From NCBI GenBank assembly GCA_963813725.1, contig CAWFAI010000008.1, positions 1 through 64,000 of the forward strand: a stretch of DNA of 64,000 nucleotides, in the 5' to 3' direction. The DNA comes from VGBV01 sp963813725 (GTDB taxonomy: Bacteria > Actinomycetota > Thermoleophilia > Solirubrobacterales > 70-9). The position numbers and the translations under genes are program-made. Under the pieces are notes generated by a model. It did no database searches. It worked only from the letters and a program-made list of their open reading frames with translations, and had not been told where the DNA came from. This document shows, one piece after another, positions 42,022 through 50,154 of this stretch. Every line of letters begins with the position of its first letter. Position 1 is the stretch's first letter.

Positions 42022-42456
42022 ATGGCTGACAGCGATTCTCCCGAGGCGCTGGCCGGCGCGATCGCCCGCTACAACGAGGCCTGGAACGGGCACGACCTGG
42101 ACGCGATCATGTCCATGCACGCCCCCGACATGGTGTTCGAGAACCACACCGCGGGCGAGTCGGCTCAGGGTGAGGACGTGAGGGGGCACATCGGCTCGAT
42201 CTTCGAGACCTGGCCCGACATCAATTTCTCCACCCGCCGGCTCTACGTCCGCGACGGCGTCGTCACCCAGGAGTGGACCGCGACCGCGACCCACGCGAAC
42301 GAGATGCGGCGCGGCGACCTGGTCGCCGAGCCGACGGGCAGGAAGATCGAGTGGAACGGGATCGACGTGATCCCGTTCGAGGACGGCCTGGTGAAGCGCA
42401 AGGACGTCTACTCCGACTCGGTCTCGATCCTGCGCCAGCTCGGTCTGATCGAGTAG
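42022..42456 (+). CDS. SnoaL/NTF2-like protein
   Basis: A 144-residue alpha+beta barrel protein (start ATG 42022; an adjacent GTG at 42019 is equivalent). The NTF2-like signature is clear: IARYNEAWNGHDLDAIMSMHAPDMVFEN, then IFETWPDINFSTRRLYV, VVTQEWTATATH, GRKIEWNGIDVIPFEDGLVKRKDVYSD. This is the SnoaL-like ester-cyclase/ketosteroid-isomerase group. Cytoplasmic; the substrate cannot be predicted and no biosynthetic cluster surrounds it. Confidence 0.82.
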   Translation: MADSDSPEALAGAIARYNEAWNGHDLDAIMSMHAPDMVFENHTAGESAQGEDVRGHIGSIFETWPDINFSTRRLYVRDGVVTQEWTATATHANEMRRGDLVAEPTGRKIEWNGIDVIPFEDGLVKRKDVYSDSVSILRQLGLIE

Positions 42457-42471
42457 CGGCCGGGCGCCCGG

Positions 42472-42804
42472 TCAGTCGCTCGCGAGCAGGCGCCAGCCGA
42501 CGACCGCCGCGCAGGCGACCAGGATGCCCGCGGCCATGAGCGAACCGCGCGGACTGCGCTGGTGGTAGCCCAGCACGGCGTCGGCCTGGGCGTGCGACAT
42601 CACCGAGGCGAAGCTGGCGCTGGAGAGGACCGACCCGGCCGAGGCGAAGCTGCCCACCGACAGGAACGACCCCGCGGAGCCGAGGGACCCGACGGAAGCG
42701 ACGGAGCCCACCGACCCGATCGAGAGCACCGATCCCTTCGAGGCGATCGAGAGGTAGGAGTCCTCCGACCACAGCGAGAGGCTGGAGCGGTCGGCGTCGC
42801 TCAT
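42472..42804 (-). CDS. Triplet-repeat (xxS) solenoid-like membrane-anchored protein
   Basis: A 110-residue protein from ATG 42804, overlapping the thrB stop by 4 bp (ATGA). From Ser7 to Ser70 every third residue is Ser, 22 in a row without a break, with Gly/Ala/Leu before it and mostly Val/Ile/Leu/Phe two before (for example VGS, VAS, FLS). After a short spacer (HAQADAVLGYHQRSPRG) comes a C-terminal membrane segment (LMAAGILVACAAVVGWRLL). Such a strict three-residue period is what a regular beta-solenoid or polyproline-II bundle would need. The function is unknown; coupling to thrB may only reflect expression. Confidence 0.75.
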   Translation of the reverse strand: MSDADRSSLSLWSEDSYLSIASKGSVLSIGSVGSVASVGSLGSAGSFLSVGSFASAGSVLSSASFASVMSHAQADAVLGYHQRSPRGSLMAAGILVACAAVVGWRLLASD

Positions 42805-43682
42805 AGCTCGGGGACGTCCGCGCCCATGGCCGAGAAGGGAACGCGTTGGACCTCGGCCCAGTCGCCGACCTTCCGGCGCAGGGCCTCGACGACCTTGCCC
42901 GTGCTCTGCCAGAAACACCAGACCAGCACGGTCGGCCCGGCGCCGGAGATGGTGGCGCCCAGGGCCCCCAGCTCGATCGCCGCCGCCTCCACGATCTCCA
43001 TCGAGCGGGGATAGAGGTGCGCGCGGTTGGGCTGGTGCAGCCGGTCGGCCAGGCCGCGCCCGATCAGGCCCAGGTCCGAGCGCTCGATGCCCAGCACCAG
43101 CTCCGAGGCGGCTGCGACGTTGGCGACCGCGTCGTCCATCGCCACCTGCCCGGGGACCGCCTCGCGCGCCCGCTCGGTCGGCACCTGCTCTGAGGGGATC
43201 ACGACGACCGCCTCGACGCCCTCGGGGGGATCGAGGCGGGTGGCCGTGACGGCGCCGTCCGCGCGCGAGCAGACCACGAAGCCGCCGTGGATCGCGGCGG
43301 CGACGTTGTCGGCGTGCCCCTCGATCTCGGCCGCGTGGCTGAGCAGGTCGGAACTCTCCAGGGCCAGCTCGTAGAGATGGTCGGCCGCCATCAACCCGGC
43401 GACGATGGCGGCGGCGCTGGACCCCATGCCGGCGGCCAGAGGGATGTCGCTGCTGATCCGAAAGGCGATCTCGTCGGCCGGCCGCAGCCACTCGAAGGCG
43501 CGCACGCACAGGTTGGAGCGGTCCGCCGGCACGTCGAGGCCCTCGGCCTCCACCGAGAAGGTGCCCGTCTCCTCCACCTCCAGCTCCAGGTGCATCGCGA
43601 GCGCGGCCGCGAGCACGTCGTAGCCCGGCCCCAGGTTGGCCGAGGAGGCGGGCACGCGCACCAGTCTCCTTCGGGCCGTCAC
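42801..43682 (-). CDS. thrB: Homoserine kinase
   Basis: A 293-residue GHMP kinase from GTG 43682. VRVPASSANLGPGYD is the N-terminal GHMP strand, LAAGMGSSAAAIVAGL is the ATP-binding glycine/serine loop, and GALGATISGAGPTVLVW is the C-terminal GHMP motif. It phosphorylates L-homoserine for threonine synthesis and is separated from hom and thrC by five other genes on the same strand. Lengths and motifs are typical. It is followed by the xxS-repeat gene with a 4-bp overlap. Confidence 0.93.
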   Translation of the reverse strand: MTARRRLVRVPASSANLGPGYDVLAAALAMHLELEVEETGTFSVEAEGLDVPADRSNLCVRAFEWLRPADEIAFRISSDIPLAAGMGSSAAAIVAGLMAADHLYELALESSDLLSHAAEIEGHADNVAAAIHGGFVVCSRADGAVTATRLDPPEGVEAVVVIPSEQVPTERAREAVPGQVAMDDAVANVAAASELVLGIERSDLGLIGRGLADRLHQPNRAHLYPRSMEIVEAAAIELGALGATISGAGPTVLVWCFWQSTGKVVEALRRKVGDWAEVQRVPFSAMGADVPEL

Positions 43683-43718
43683 GCGGCGGCCCCGGACGCG
43701 AAGCGGAGGAGCCGCCGC
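43683..43718. repeat. GC-rich hairpin repeat, family 2, copy 2
   Basis: GCGGCGGC and GCCGCCGC arms enclose CGGACGCGAAGCGGAGGA, nearly the same element as at 14071-14101. It fills the gap between the thioredoxin-like stop and the thrB start, so it may be a terminator or attenuating stem. Confidence 0.5.
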
Positions 43719-43719
43719 A

Positions 43720-44250
43720 TCATGCCCGCCACTTGACGCCGCAGCCGACGGCCGGGGTCTCCGCTCGCTCGGGCTCGCGCCCCTCGAGCACCGCGTCCAG
43801 CGCCTCGCGCACATAGGCGGCGGCGTGCGACGCGTCCTCGTAGTCGGCGTCGGGCGCGCCGTGGTAGCGCAGGCGAAGGTCGGAGTCGAGGACGAACACG
43901 TGCGGGGTCTTCTGCGCACCCCAGGCGCGGGCGACCTCCTGGCTCTCGTCGTGCAGGTAGGGGTGGGGCCAGTTTCCCTCGCGCTCGACGCGCTCGGCCA
44001 TCGCCTCGAAGGAGTCGGCGGGATGGCTGGTGGCGTCGTTGGAGTTGATCGCCAAAAAGCGGACGCCGCGATCGGCGTAGTCGCGGTCCACGTCAAGCAT
44101 GCGGTCGTGCCACGCGAGGGCGTAGGGGCAGTGGTTGCAGGTCCAATAGACGACGGTCGCCTCGGCGTCCCCGCCGCTCAGCGCCTGGGTCCCGCCGGCG
44201 GTCGCTGGCAGGTCGAAGTCGGGGGGCCGCTCGCCGATCGCAATCGCCAC
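43720..44250 (-). CDS. Thioredoxin-fold AhpC/TSA-like protein with CxxC
   Basis: A 176-residue redoxin. It starts AIGERPPDFDLPATAGG, then VVYWTCNHCPYALAWHDRM with a CNHC active site, FLAINSNDATSHPADSFEAM, and the cis-Pro region AQKTPHVFVLDSDLRLRYHG. The C-terminal tail ends VGCGVKWRA. This is the cytoplasmic thioredoxin-family group often annotated as peroxiredoxin-like; the CxxC argues for a thiol-disulfide reductase. It lies between two small genes of the lysA-thrB series. Confidence 0.87.
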   Translation of the reverse strand: MAIAIGERPPDFDLPATAGGTQALSGGDAEATVVYWTCNHCPYALAWHDRMLDVDRDYADRGVRFLAINSNDATSHPADSFEAMAERVEREGNWPHPYLHDESQEVARAWGAQKTPHVFVLDSDLRLRYHGAPDADYEDASHAAAYVREALDAVLEGREPERAETPAVGCGVKWRA

Positions 44251-44259
44251 GCGCTCCTC

Positions 44260-44577
44260 CTATTCCTCGCGGGCGGCGCGCTCGAGCGCCGCACGCACAT
44301 GGTCGGGGTCGGGCAGCGGGGAAGCGCTGCCGTCGGGCCGACGATAGACGCGGCAAGTGAGACCCGTGGGCTCGTCGTTGCCGGGCGGGTCCACGTCCTC
44401 CGCGTTCACGCGGATCGTGGGCGAGCCGGGAAAGCCCACGCGCTCAGCGTCGGCCTCGCTCTCGATGCTGGTCAGCTCGATCGCGCCCGGGTCGAGCCCG
44501 GCCTCGGACATGGCGGCCCGCAGGTCGGCGAGCGCCCGCTCCCAGGAGGGGCACTCCTCCCACCACAGGAACTCGAC
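44260..44577 (-). CDS. Thioredoxin-like DF-family protein, start codon unresolved
   Basis: The frame encodes VEFLWWEECPSWERALADLRAAM followed (after residue 23) by IELTSIESEADAERVGFPG, SPTIRVNAEDVDPPG and GLTCRVYRRPDG, the pattern of a small thioredoxin-fold family with an N-terminal CPS-type cysteine. No ATG, GTG or TTG exists in this frame between the VEFLWW segment and the preceding in-frame stop; only an internal ATG at 44511 would remain, which loses the Cys. A consensus indel or a non-standard start is likely. The limit given marks where family-like sequence begins. Confidence 0.6.
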   Translation of the reverse strand, partial: VEFLWWEECPSWERALADLRAAMSEAGLDPGAIELTSIESEADAERVGFPGSPTIRVNAEDVDPPGNDEPTGLTCRVYRRPDGSASPLPDPDHVRAALERAAREE

Positions 44578-44593
44578 TCGCGGCTGGGCCTCG

Positions 44594-45220
44594 CTAGCCG
44601 CCGAGGATCCGGGCCTTCTGCTGCTCGAACTCGGCGTCGGTGAGGGCGCCGGAGTCGCGCAGCTTCACCAGCCGCTCCAGCTGCTCGACGGTATCGCCGT
44701 CGCCGCCCGAGGGGCTGGCCGCGGGCGCCGCGGCTGAGGCGGAGGCGTCGGCGGCGGGTCGGACCTCGCCGCGCGCCGGGGCCCTGCCGGCACTGTCCCA
44801 GTCGATTGCGATCTTGGTCTCGTCCTCGGGATCGACCTTGACCGGGAGCCTCACCCCGGGCCCGAGCGTGGCTCCGTTCGGGACCATGTACTCGTTGTTG
44901 ATCTGGTAGGTCTTGCGGCCGGGGACGTGGATCTCCATATCGATGTCCATGTTGAACCACTGGGCTCCGCGCGCCGGCACGCCGTGGCCGACGATCACGC
45001 CCTCGCCATCGATGCCCTCGGCCAACAGGCGGTCGCGGTCGCCCGACACCCCCGAAAGCTCCTTGAGCTGCTCGTTCGCCTGCCCGAGCATGTCGCCCAT
45101 CTGGGCCATCGAGCCGCCCATGCCCGGCTTGTAGCCGGCTTCCCGCTGCTGCTGTTCCTGCATCTGCTTGCCCTGCTTGGTGATCTCGGCCATGTCCTTC
45201 ATCGACTTGAAGAGGCCCAT
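44594..45220 (-). CDS. SHOCT-domain protein
   Basis: A 208-residue protein from ATG 45220 with AGGAGG upstream. The N-terminal half is a Met/Gln-rich helix (KSMKDMAEITKQGKQMQEQQQ). The centre is a beta-rich region (GEGVIVGHGVPARGAQWFNMDIDMEIHVPG). An Ala/Ser linker leads to the C-terminal SHOCT helix-turn-helix (VEQLERLVKLRDSGALTDAEFEQQKARIL). SHOCT is an oligomerisation module often found in secreted or membrane-linked proteins. No signal peptide is present. The role in this amino-acid gene neighbourhood is unknown. Confidence 0.82.
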   Translation of the reverse strand: MGLFKSMKDMAEITKQGKQMQEQQQREAGYKPGMGGSMAQMGDMLGQANEQLKELSGVSGDRDRLLAEGIDGEGVIVGHGVPARGAQWFNMDIDMEIHVPGRKTYQINNEYMVPNGATLGPGVRLPVKVDPEDETKIAIDWDSAGRAPARGEVRPAADASASAAAPAASPSGGDGDTVEQLERLVKLRDSGALTDAEFEQQKARILGG

Positions 45221-45304
45221 CACTCCTCCTTAGCGGCTCGACGGCCTGCCGGCGGAGACTACCGCTCAGCCTGGATCCGGCCCGGGCACGCTCAGCGCCG
45301 CCGC

Positions 45305-46327
45305 TTAGCGCGGCTTAACCCAGAGCTCGTCCACCAGGACGACGATCAGGGAGAGCACGGGACGCTACGAACAGGCCGATCACGCCGAGCAGCTGCCCGA
45401 CGACGACCACCCCGAGCGCGATCAGCGCCGGGTGCAACCGCACCGTCTGCGACATCACCAGCGGGATCGTGAGGTTGCCCTCGACCTGCTGCACGACCAC
45501 GAACACGATCACGACCAGCAGCGCCTTCTCGGGCGAGTCCGCCAGGCCGAACAGGATCGGCGGGATGCTGGCCGCGATCGGGCCGAAGTAGGGCACAACC
45601 GTCAGCAGGCCGGCAAGCACCCCCCAGACCAACGCGAACTCCAGGCCGATCAAGCTCAGCCCTATGTAGATCAGCAGTCCATTCAGGAACATGTCGACCA
45701 GGGCCCCTTCATCCACCCGATCCAGGAGTCCCTGATGCGGTCGCCCACCTCTCGCGCCCATTCGCGGCGCTCGGGCGGGAACAGGGACAGCGCCCCGTCG
45801 ATCAGCGGTTGCGGGCGGACAGCGACGTAATAGGCCGTCACCAGGCAAAGGACGGCGGCCGCGAGAAAGCCGGCGAGACCTAGCCCGATCGCGGTGATCG
45901 GCCCGACCAGCTGTCCGGGGTCATCGACAAGGCCCTCGAGGCGATCCTGCAGCTCGTCGCCGATCTCGCCGGGTTTGCTGTCTGTGATGTCGGCGAGCTC
46001 AGTCTGGATGTCATCGGCAATGCCGGGAACGTCGTCGATGAACTCGTTCACCTGGTCGATGAAGGTGGGAAGGATGGCGGCGATCACGCAGGCCAGGGCC
46101 AGCAGCAGCCCCAGCTCGGCCAGCAGCGCGCCGACCGGTCGTGGGATGCCGCGGCGCTCCAGCCTGGTCGCAGCGGCCGCGATCGGGATCGCGATCAGGA
46201 CGGTGATCAGGGCGGCGACGAGCAGCGTCACCAGCTCCTGGAACAGCAGTCCCAACACCAGCAGCCCCGCCGCGAGCAGCACGGCCTTGTAGAGCGCCTG
46301 CGGGTCCCGTTGCGCCCTTTCGTTCAT
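45305..46327 (-). CDS. AI-2E-family transporter (two apparent frameshifts)
   Basis: The start ATG 46327 gives a PerM/AI-2E family membrane protein of about 340 residues after repair. The first part has paired hydrophobic helices (YKAVLLAAGLLVLGLLF, LLVAALITVLIAIPIA), an amphipathic periplasmic-type region (TFIDQVNEFIDDVPG) and LVTAYYVAVRPQ. One G is missing in a G run near 45705; adding it gives WMKGALVDMFLNGLL and the family motif LVWGVLAGLLTVVPYFGP. An extra T near 45362 hides the natural end PVLSLIVVLVDELWVKPR at 45305. The transported substrate is unknown; the AI-2 name is historical. Confidence 0.8.
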
Positions 46328-46381
46328 TCCGGTTGGCTACCGCCGTCGCTCGTCCCTCAAACGCAGCCGGCCGGGTCAGGC

Positions 46382-47416
46382 TCAGTCGAAGACCGCCTTC
46401 TCGACCGCGGCGGGGTCGGGCTCGCAGTGGATCACCGCGGGGGCCTTGCCCAGCGCGGTATCGGGGTCCTTGAGGCCGTGCCCCGTGAGCACGCAGACCA
46501 CGGTGCGGGGCGGGTCGGCGCCGTCGGCGACGGGCAGGCCGTGTGCCAGCAGTCCGGCCACCGACGCGGCCGAGGCGGGCTCGCAGAAGATTCCCTCGGC
46601 CGAAGCGAGCAGGCGGTAGGCGTCCAGGATCTGCTCGTCGGAGACCGCGGCGACGCGGCCGCGCGAGGCCGTGAACGCGTTCATCGCCTCCTCCCAGCGG
46701 GCCGGGTTGCCGATCCGGATCGCCGAGGCGACGGTCTCGGGGCTCTCGATGGGATGGCCCTCCACCAGAGGCGCCGCGCCCTCGGCCTGGAAGCCGTAGA
46801 GGACCGGCGCCGCGCCGTAGTCCTGGAAGCCGGCCCAGTAGGCGGTGACGTTGCCCGCGTTCCCGACCGGGATGGCCAGCGCCTCGGGCGCCTCCCCCAG
46901 CTCGTCGCAGACCTCATACGCGCCGGTCTTCTGGCCCTCGATCCGGTAGGGGTTGACGGAATTGACCAGCTCGACGGGATGGTCGCGGGCGAGCTTGCGG
47001 ACTATCTCCAGCGCCTGGTCGAAGTTGCCCTGCAGCGCGATCACGCGCGCGCCGTGCATCAGCGCCTGGGCGAGCTTGCCGACTGCGATCTTGCCCTCGG
47101 GCACGATCACGGCGCCGCGCAGCCCCGCGCGCGCCGCGTAGGCGGCGGCGCTCGCCGCCGTGTTGCCCGTGGAGGCGCAGATGATCGCCTCGGCGCCCTG
47201 GCCCTTGGCGCGCGAGACCGCCACCGTCATGCCGCGGTCCTTGAAGCTCCCGGTCGGATTGGCGCCCTCGAACTTGAGGTAGGTCTGTGCGCCGATCCTC
47301 TCCGAGAGCCGCGGCGAGTGGATCAGAGGGGTCGAGCCCTCGTTCAGCGTCACGACCGGGTCGCCCTGCTCGAGGCTCAGGTGGTCGCGGTAGCGCTCGA
47401 TCAGGGGCAGCGGCAT
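46382..47416 (-). CDS. thrC: Threonine synthase
   Basis: A 344-residue fold-type II PLP enzyme. The PLP lysine lies in NPTGSFKDRGM (about residue 57), the phosphate-binding region in ASTGNTAASAAAYAARAG, and the C-terminal block VVCVLTGHGLKDPD is diagnostic of the short threonine synthase branch. It converts O-phosphohomoserine to threonine. It follows hom by 19 bp, so hom-thrC form an operon with lysA upstream. Full length, no anomalies. Confidence 0.95.
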   Translation of the reverse strand: MPLPLIERYRDHLSLEQGDPVVTLNEGSTPLIHSPRLSERIGAQTYLKFEGANPTGSFKDRGMTVAVSRAKGQGAEAIICASTGNTAASAAAYAARAGLRGAVIVPEGKIAVGKLAQALMHGARVIALQGNFDQALEIVRKLARDHPVELVNSVNPYRIEGQKTGAYEVCDELGEAPEALAIPVGNAGNVTAYWAGFQDYGAAPVLYGFQAEGAAPLVEGHPIESPETVASAIRIGNPARWEEAMNAFTASRGRVAAVSDEQILDAYRLLASAEGIFCEPASAASVAGLLAHGLPVADGADPPRTVVCVLTGHGLKDPDTALGKAPAVIHCEPDPAAVEKAVFD

Positions 47417-47435
47417 GCGTCCTCGAACATCGTCA

Positions 47436-48746
47436 CTAGCCGAACTCTTCCTCGATCACCCGAATCGCGCGCGGCTCGGCGCGCAGGAACTTGAGCTTGG
47501 CGATCTTGGCCAGCGCGGACTCGAACTTCTTCTCCGAGACCTCGTGCATGACCATCACCAGCCGCGCGTCGTCCCCCATGCCGCGCTGCACGACGCTGCG
47601 CACCGAGACCTCGTTGTCGCCGAGGATCTCGGCGATCCTGGCGAGCACGCCGTGGCGGTCCTCGACCTCCAGGTGCAGGTAGAAGGCCGAGGTGGTGTCC
47701 TTGGCGATGGCGAGCTTGGAGTTTTCTTCGAACAGCGGGGAACCCCCTGCGATCACCGAGACGACGTCGCCCAGGACCGCCGAGGCGGTCTCGGGCCCGC
47801 CGGCACCGGGGCCCGACATCGTGATCTCGGTGATGGTCGGCGCCTCGACCATGACGGCGTTGAAGGGGCCCGCGATCGGCGCCAGGGGGTGCCCCGGATA
47901 GAGAAAGCAGGGGAAGACGCGGACGCTGACCTGCTTGTCGCCGACGCGCTCGGCCACCCCCAGCAGCTTCAGCGACAGGCCCAGCTCCTTGGCGTATGCC
48001 AAGTCGTCTGGGCTGATCCTCTCGATGCCCTCGTAGGGGACGTCGTCCAGCTCCACCGGGGCGCCGAAGGCGAGCCGCGCCAGGATCGCCATCTTCGCCG
48101 CGGCGTCGGCGCCCCCGACGTCGTCGGTGGGATCGGCCTCGGCGTAGCCCAGCTCCTGGGCCTGCTTCAGCGCCTCCTCATATGACAGGCCGCCGCGGCT
48201 CATCTCGGTGAGGATGTAGTTGGTGGTCCCGTTGACGATCCCGAACACCTTCTCGATCGGGACCGCGCCCAGGCTCTCCTGCACGACCCTGATCACGGGG
48301 ATCGCACCGGCCACGGCGGCCTCGAAGCGGAGCTGCGCGCCGCCCTGCTTCGCCGCCGCGACCAGCTCGTCCCCGTGCTGTGCCACGAGCTGCTTGTTGG
48401 CGGTGACCACGTGCCTTCCTTCGCGCAGGGCGCGGGTGACGTATTCGCGGGCGGGCTCGATGCCACCGATCAGCTCGACGATCACGTCGCTCGCCGCGAG
48501 GATCTGGTCGAAGTCGCCCTGCTTGCGGCCCAGCACACCGGTCAACTTGGGCGGCCGCCCCGCGACCTCCTCCACCATCCCGGCCCGCTCCTCCAGCAGC
48601 TTCTTGAACGCGGCGCCCACCGTTCCCTTGCCGAGGATCCCAACATGCACGGGCCGGGGCTGCTCCGGGATCCGACTCGCCTCGCCACTCTTCGAGCGGC
48701 TCGCGCGTCCGCTGCCGCGGCTGCCTCGGGGGGACTTCGCGGCCAT
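47436..48746 (-). CDS. hom: Homoserine dehydrogenase
   Basis: A 436-residue protein with an NAD(P) Rossmann domain (GILGKGTVGAAFKKLLEE), the catalytic domain (VTANKQLVAQHG, FGIVNGTTNYILTEM, EADPTDDVGGADAAAKMAILA) and a C-terminal ACT domain (HLEVEDRHGVLARIAEILGDN) for threonine feedback. A basic, Ser/Arg-rich N-terminal tail of about 28 residues precedes the fold. It reduces aspartate semialdehyde to homoserine. Its ATG overlaps the lysA stop by one base (TGATG), indicating coupled lysine and threonine branch enzymes. Confidence 0.96.
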   Translation of the reverse strand: MAAKSPRGSRGSGRASRSKSGEASRIPEQPRPVHVGILGKGTVGAAFKKLLEERAGMVEEVAGRPPKLTGVLGRKQGDFDQILAASDVIVELIGGIEPAREYVTRALREGRHVVTANKQLVAQHGDELVAAAKQGGAQLRFEAAVAGAIPVIRVVQESLGAVPIEKVFGIVNGTTNYILTEMSRGGLSYEEALKQAQELGYAEADPTDDVGGADAAAKMAILARLAFGAPVELDDVPYEGIERISPDDLAYAKELGLSLKLLGVAERVGDKQVSVRVFPCFLYPGHPLAPIAGPFNAVMVEAPTITEITMSGPGAGGPETASAVLGDVVSVIAGGSPLFEENSKLAIAKDTTSAFYLHLEVEDRHGVLARIAEILGDNEVSVRSVVQRGMGDDARLVMVMHEVSEKKFESALAKIAKLKFLRAEPRAIRVIEEEFG

Positions 48747-50071
48747 CAGGCGTCCCGGGCGAGCAGGTCGTCCCAGGTCTCGCGGCGGACGACCACGCGG
48801 GCCTCGCCGCCGCGGCAGAAGAGCACCGGCGGCCGCGGCACGCCGTTGTAGTTGTTGGCCATCGCGTGGCCGTAGGCGCCGGTCGCCGGGGTGACCAGCA
48901 CGTCACCGACCTGGGGGGCGGCGATGACGGCGTCCCTGATCAACACGTCGCCCGACTCGCAGTGCATGCCGGCGACCGTCGCCTCGGTGTCCGGGGTCTC
49001 GCCCGCCCGGTCGGCGATCACGGCCTCGTAGCGCGCGTCGTAGAGCATCGGCCGCATGTTGTCGCTCATGCCGCCGTCGACCGAGACGTAGGTGCGGACG
49101 CCGGGGATCGCCTTGACGGTGCCCACGGTGTAGGCGGTGACGCCGGCGTTCCCCACCAGCGAGCGCCCCGGCTCGATCGCGATCCGCGGGACCGGGTCGA
49201 ACACCCTCTCGACGCCGCGCACCTTGACGTCGACGTAGTCCTCGATCGAGGGCGGCTCGTCGCCTTCCAGGTAGGCGATGCCGAGGCCGCCTCCTACGTT
49301 CAGGACCTCGGGCTGGAAGTCCAGTGACCGCGTGAAGTCGGCCAGCGCCTCGATCGCCTTGACGTAGGCCTCGAGATCGAAGATCTGCGAGCCGATGTGC
49401 GCATGCAGCCCCACCAGCTCGAGGTGTTGGGACTCCCGCACGCGCGCCACGGCGCGCTCGGCGAGCCCGTCGGCCAGCCCGAACCCGAACTTCGAGTCCT
49501 CCTGGCCCGTCTGGATGTAGGAGTGCGTGGACGCCTTGATGCCCGGCGTGATCCTGATCAGCGCACGCTGGGGGCCGTCGAGCAGCCGCTCGGCCAGCTC
49601 GATCTCGTCGAAGGAATCCAGGACGACGTGGCCGACCCCCGCCTGCACCGCGTAGCGCAGCTCGCGCTCGGTCTTGTTGTTGCCGTGCAGGTGGATGCGG
49701 GCGGGGTCGAAACCCGCGGCCAGCGCCATGTGGAGCTCGCCGCCCGAGGCCACGTCGACCGACAGGCCCTCGTCGCGCAGCAGCCTGTAGGCGGCCGTCG
49801 CCGGCAGGGCCTTGCTGGCGTAGATCACCTCGAAGTCGCTCGTCCGCTGGTCGAAGGCGCGCATGTAAGCGGCCGCCCGGGCGCGGATGTCGTCCTCGGC
49901 GTACACGTAGGCGGGGGTGCCGAATTCCCGGGCCAGCTCGACGACATCGCAGCCCGCGATCTCCAGCCGGCCGTGCTCGTTCACGCGCGAGCCCGCCGGA
50001 TACACCGGCGAGGCGGCGATCGGGTCGGTCGCGGACGCGACCGACCCCCTGTTGTCGGCTGGCGGAGTCAT
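48746..50071 (-). CDS. lysA: Diaminopimelate decarboxylase
   Basis: From ATG 50071 the protein has 441 residues; the frame could start at 50116 but this adds only a low-complexity tail. It is a fold-type III PLP enzyme: AYVYAEDDIRARAAAY, the PLP lysine in YASKALPATAAY, HGNNKTERELRYAV, GLHAHIGSQIFDLEAY, LNVGGGLGIAYLEGD and CESGDVLIRD near the active-site Cys. It makes L-lysine from meso-diaminopimelate, linking this operon to both protein and cell-wall precursor supply. It is the first gene of the lysA-hom-thrC series. Confidence 0.95.
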   Translation of the reverse strand: MTPPADNRGSVASATDPIAASPVYPAGSRVNEHGRLEIAGCDVVELAREFGTPAYVYAEDDIRARAAAYMRAFDQRTSDFEVIYASKALPATAAYRLLRDEGLSVDVASGGELHMALAAGFDPARIHLHGNNKTERELRYAVQAGVGHVVLDSFDEIELAERLLDGPQRALIRITPGIKASTHSYIQTGQEDSKFGFGLADGLAERAVARVRESQHLELVGLHAHIGSQIFDLEAYVKAIEALADFTRSLDFQPEVLNVGGGLGIAYLEGDEPPSIEDYVDVKVRGVERVFDPVPRIAIEPGRSLVGNAGVTAYTVGTVKAIPGVRTYVSVDGGMSDNMRPMLYDARYEAVIADRAGETPDTEATVAGMHCESGDVLIRDAVIAAPQVGDVLVTPATGAYGHAMANNYNGVPRPPVLFCRGGEARVVVRRETWDDLLARDA

Positions 50072-50154
50072 CCCGAGCGTCAATTCTGACGACAAGGCGC
50101 TCGGGGGCGCGGGCAAAGGTGGGCAGAAACCCGCCGCCAGGCAGAATCACGCGG

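Noticed and set aside
44260..44577. Selenoprotein, because related thioredoxin-like proteins are sometimes selenoproteins
   Set aside because: No in-frame TGA occurs in the family-like region; the active-site position is an ordinary Cys codon.
50072..50154. Lysine riboswitch upstream of lysA
   Set aside because: The gap is only about 80 bp to the divergent gene and shows no conserved L-box elements.
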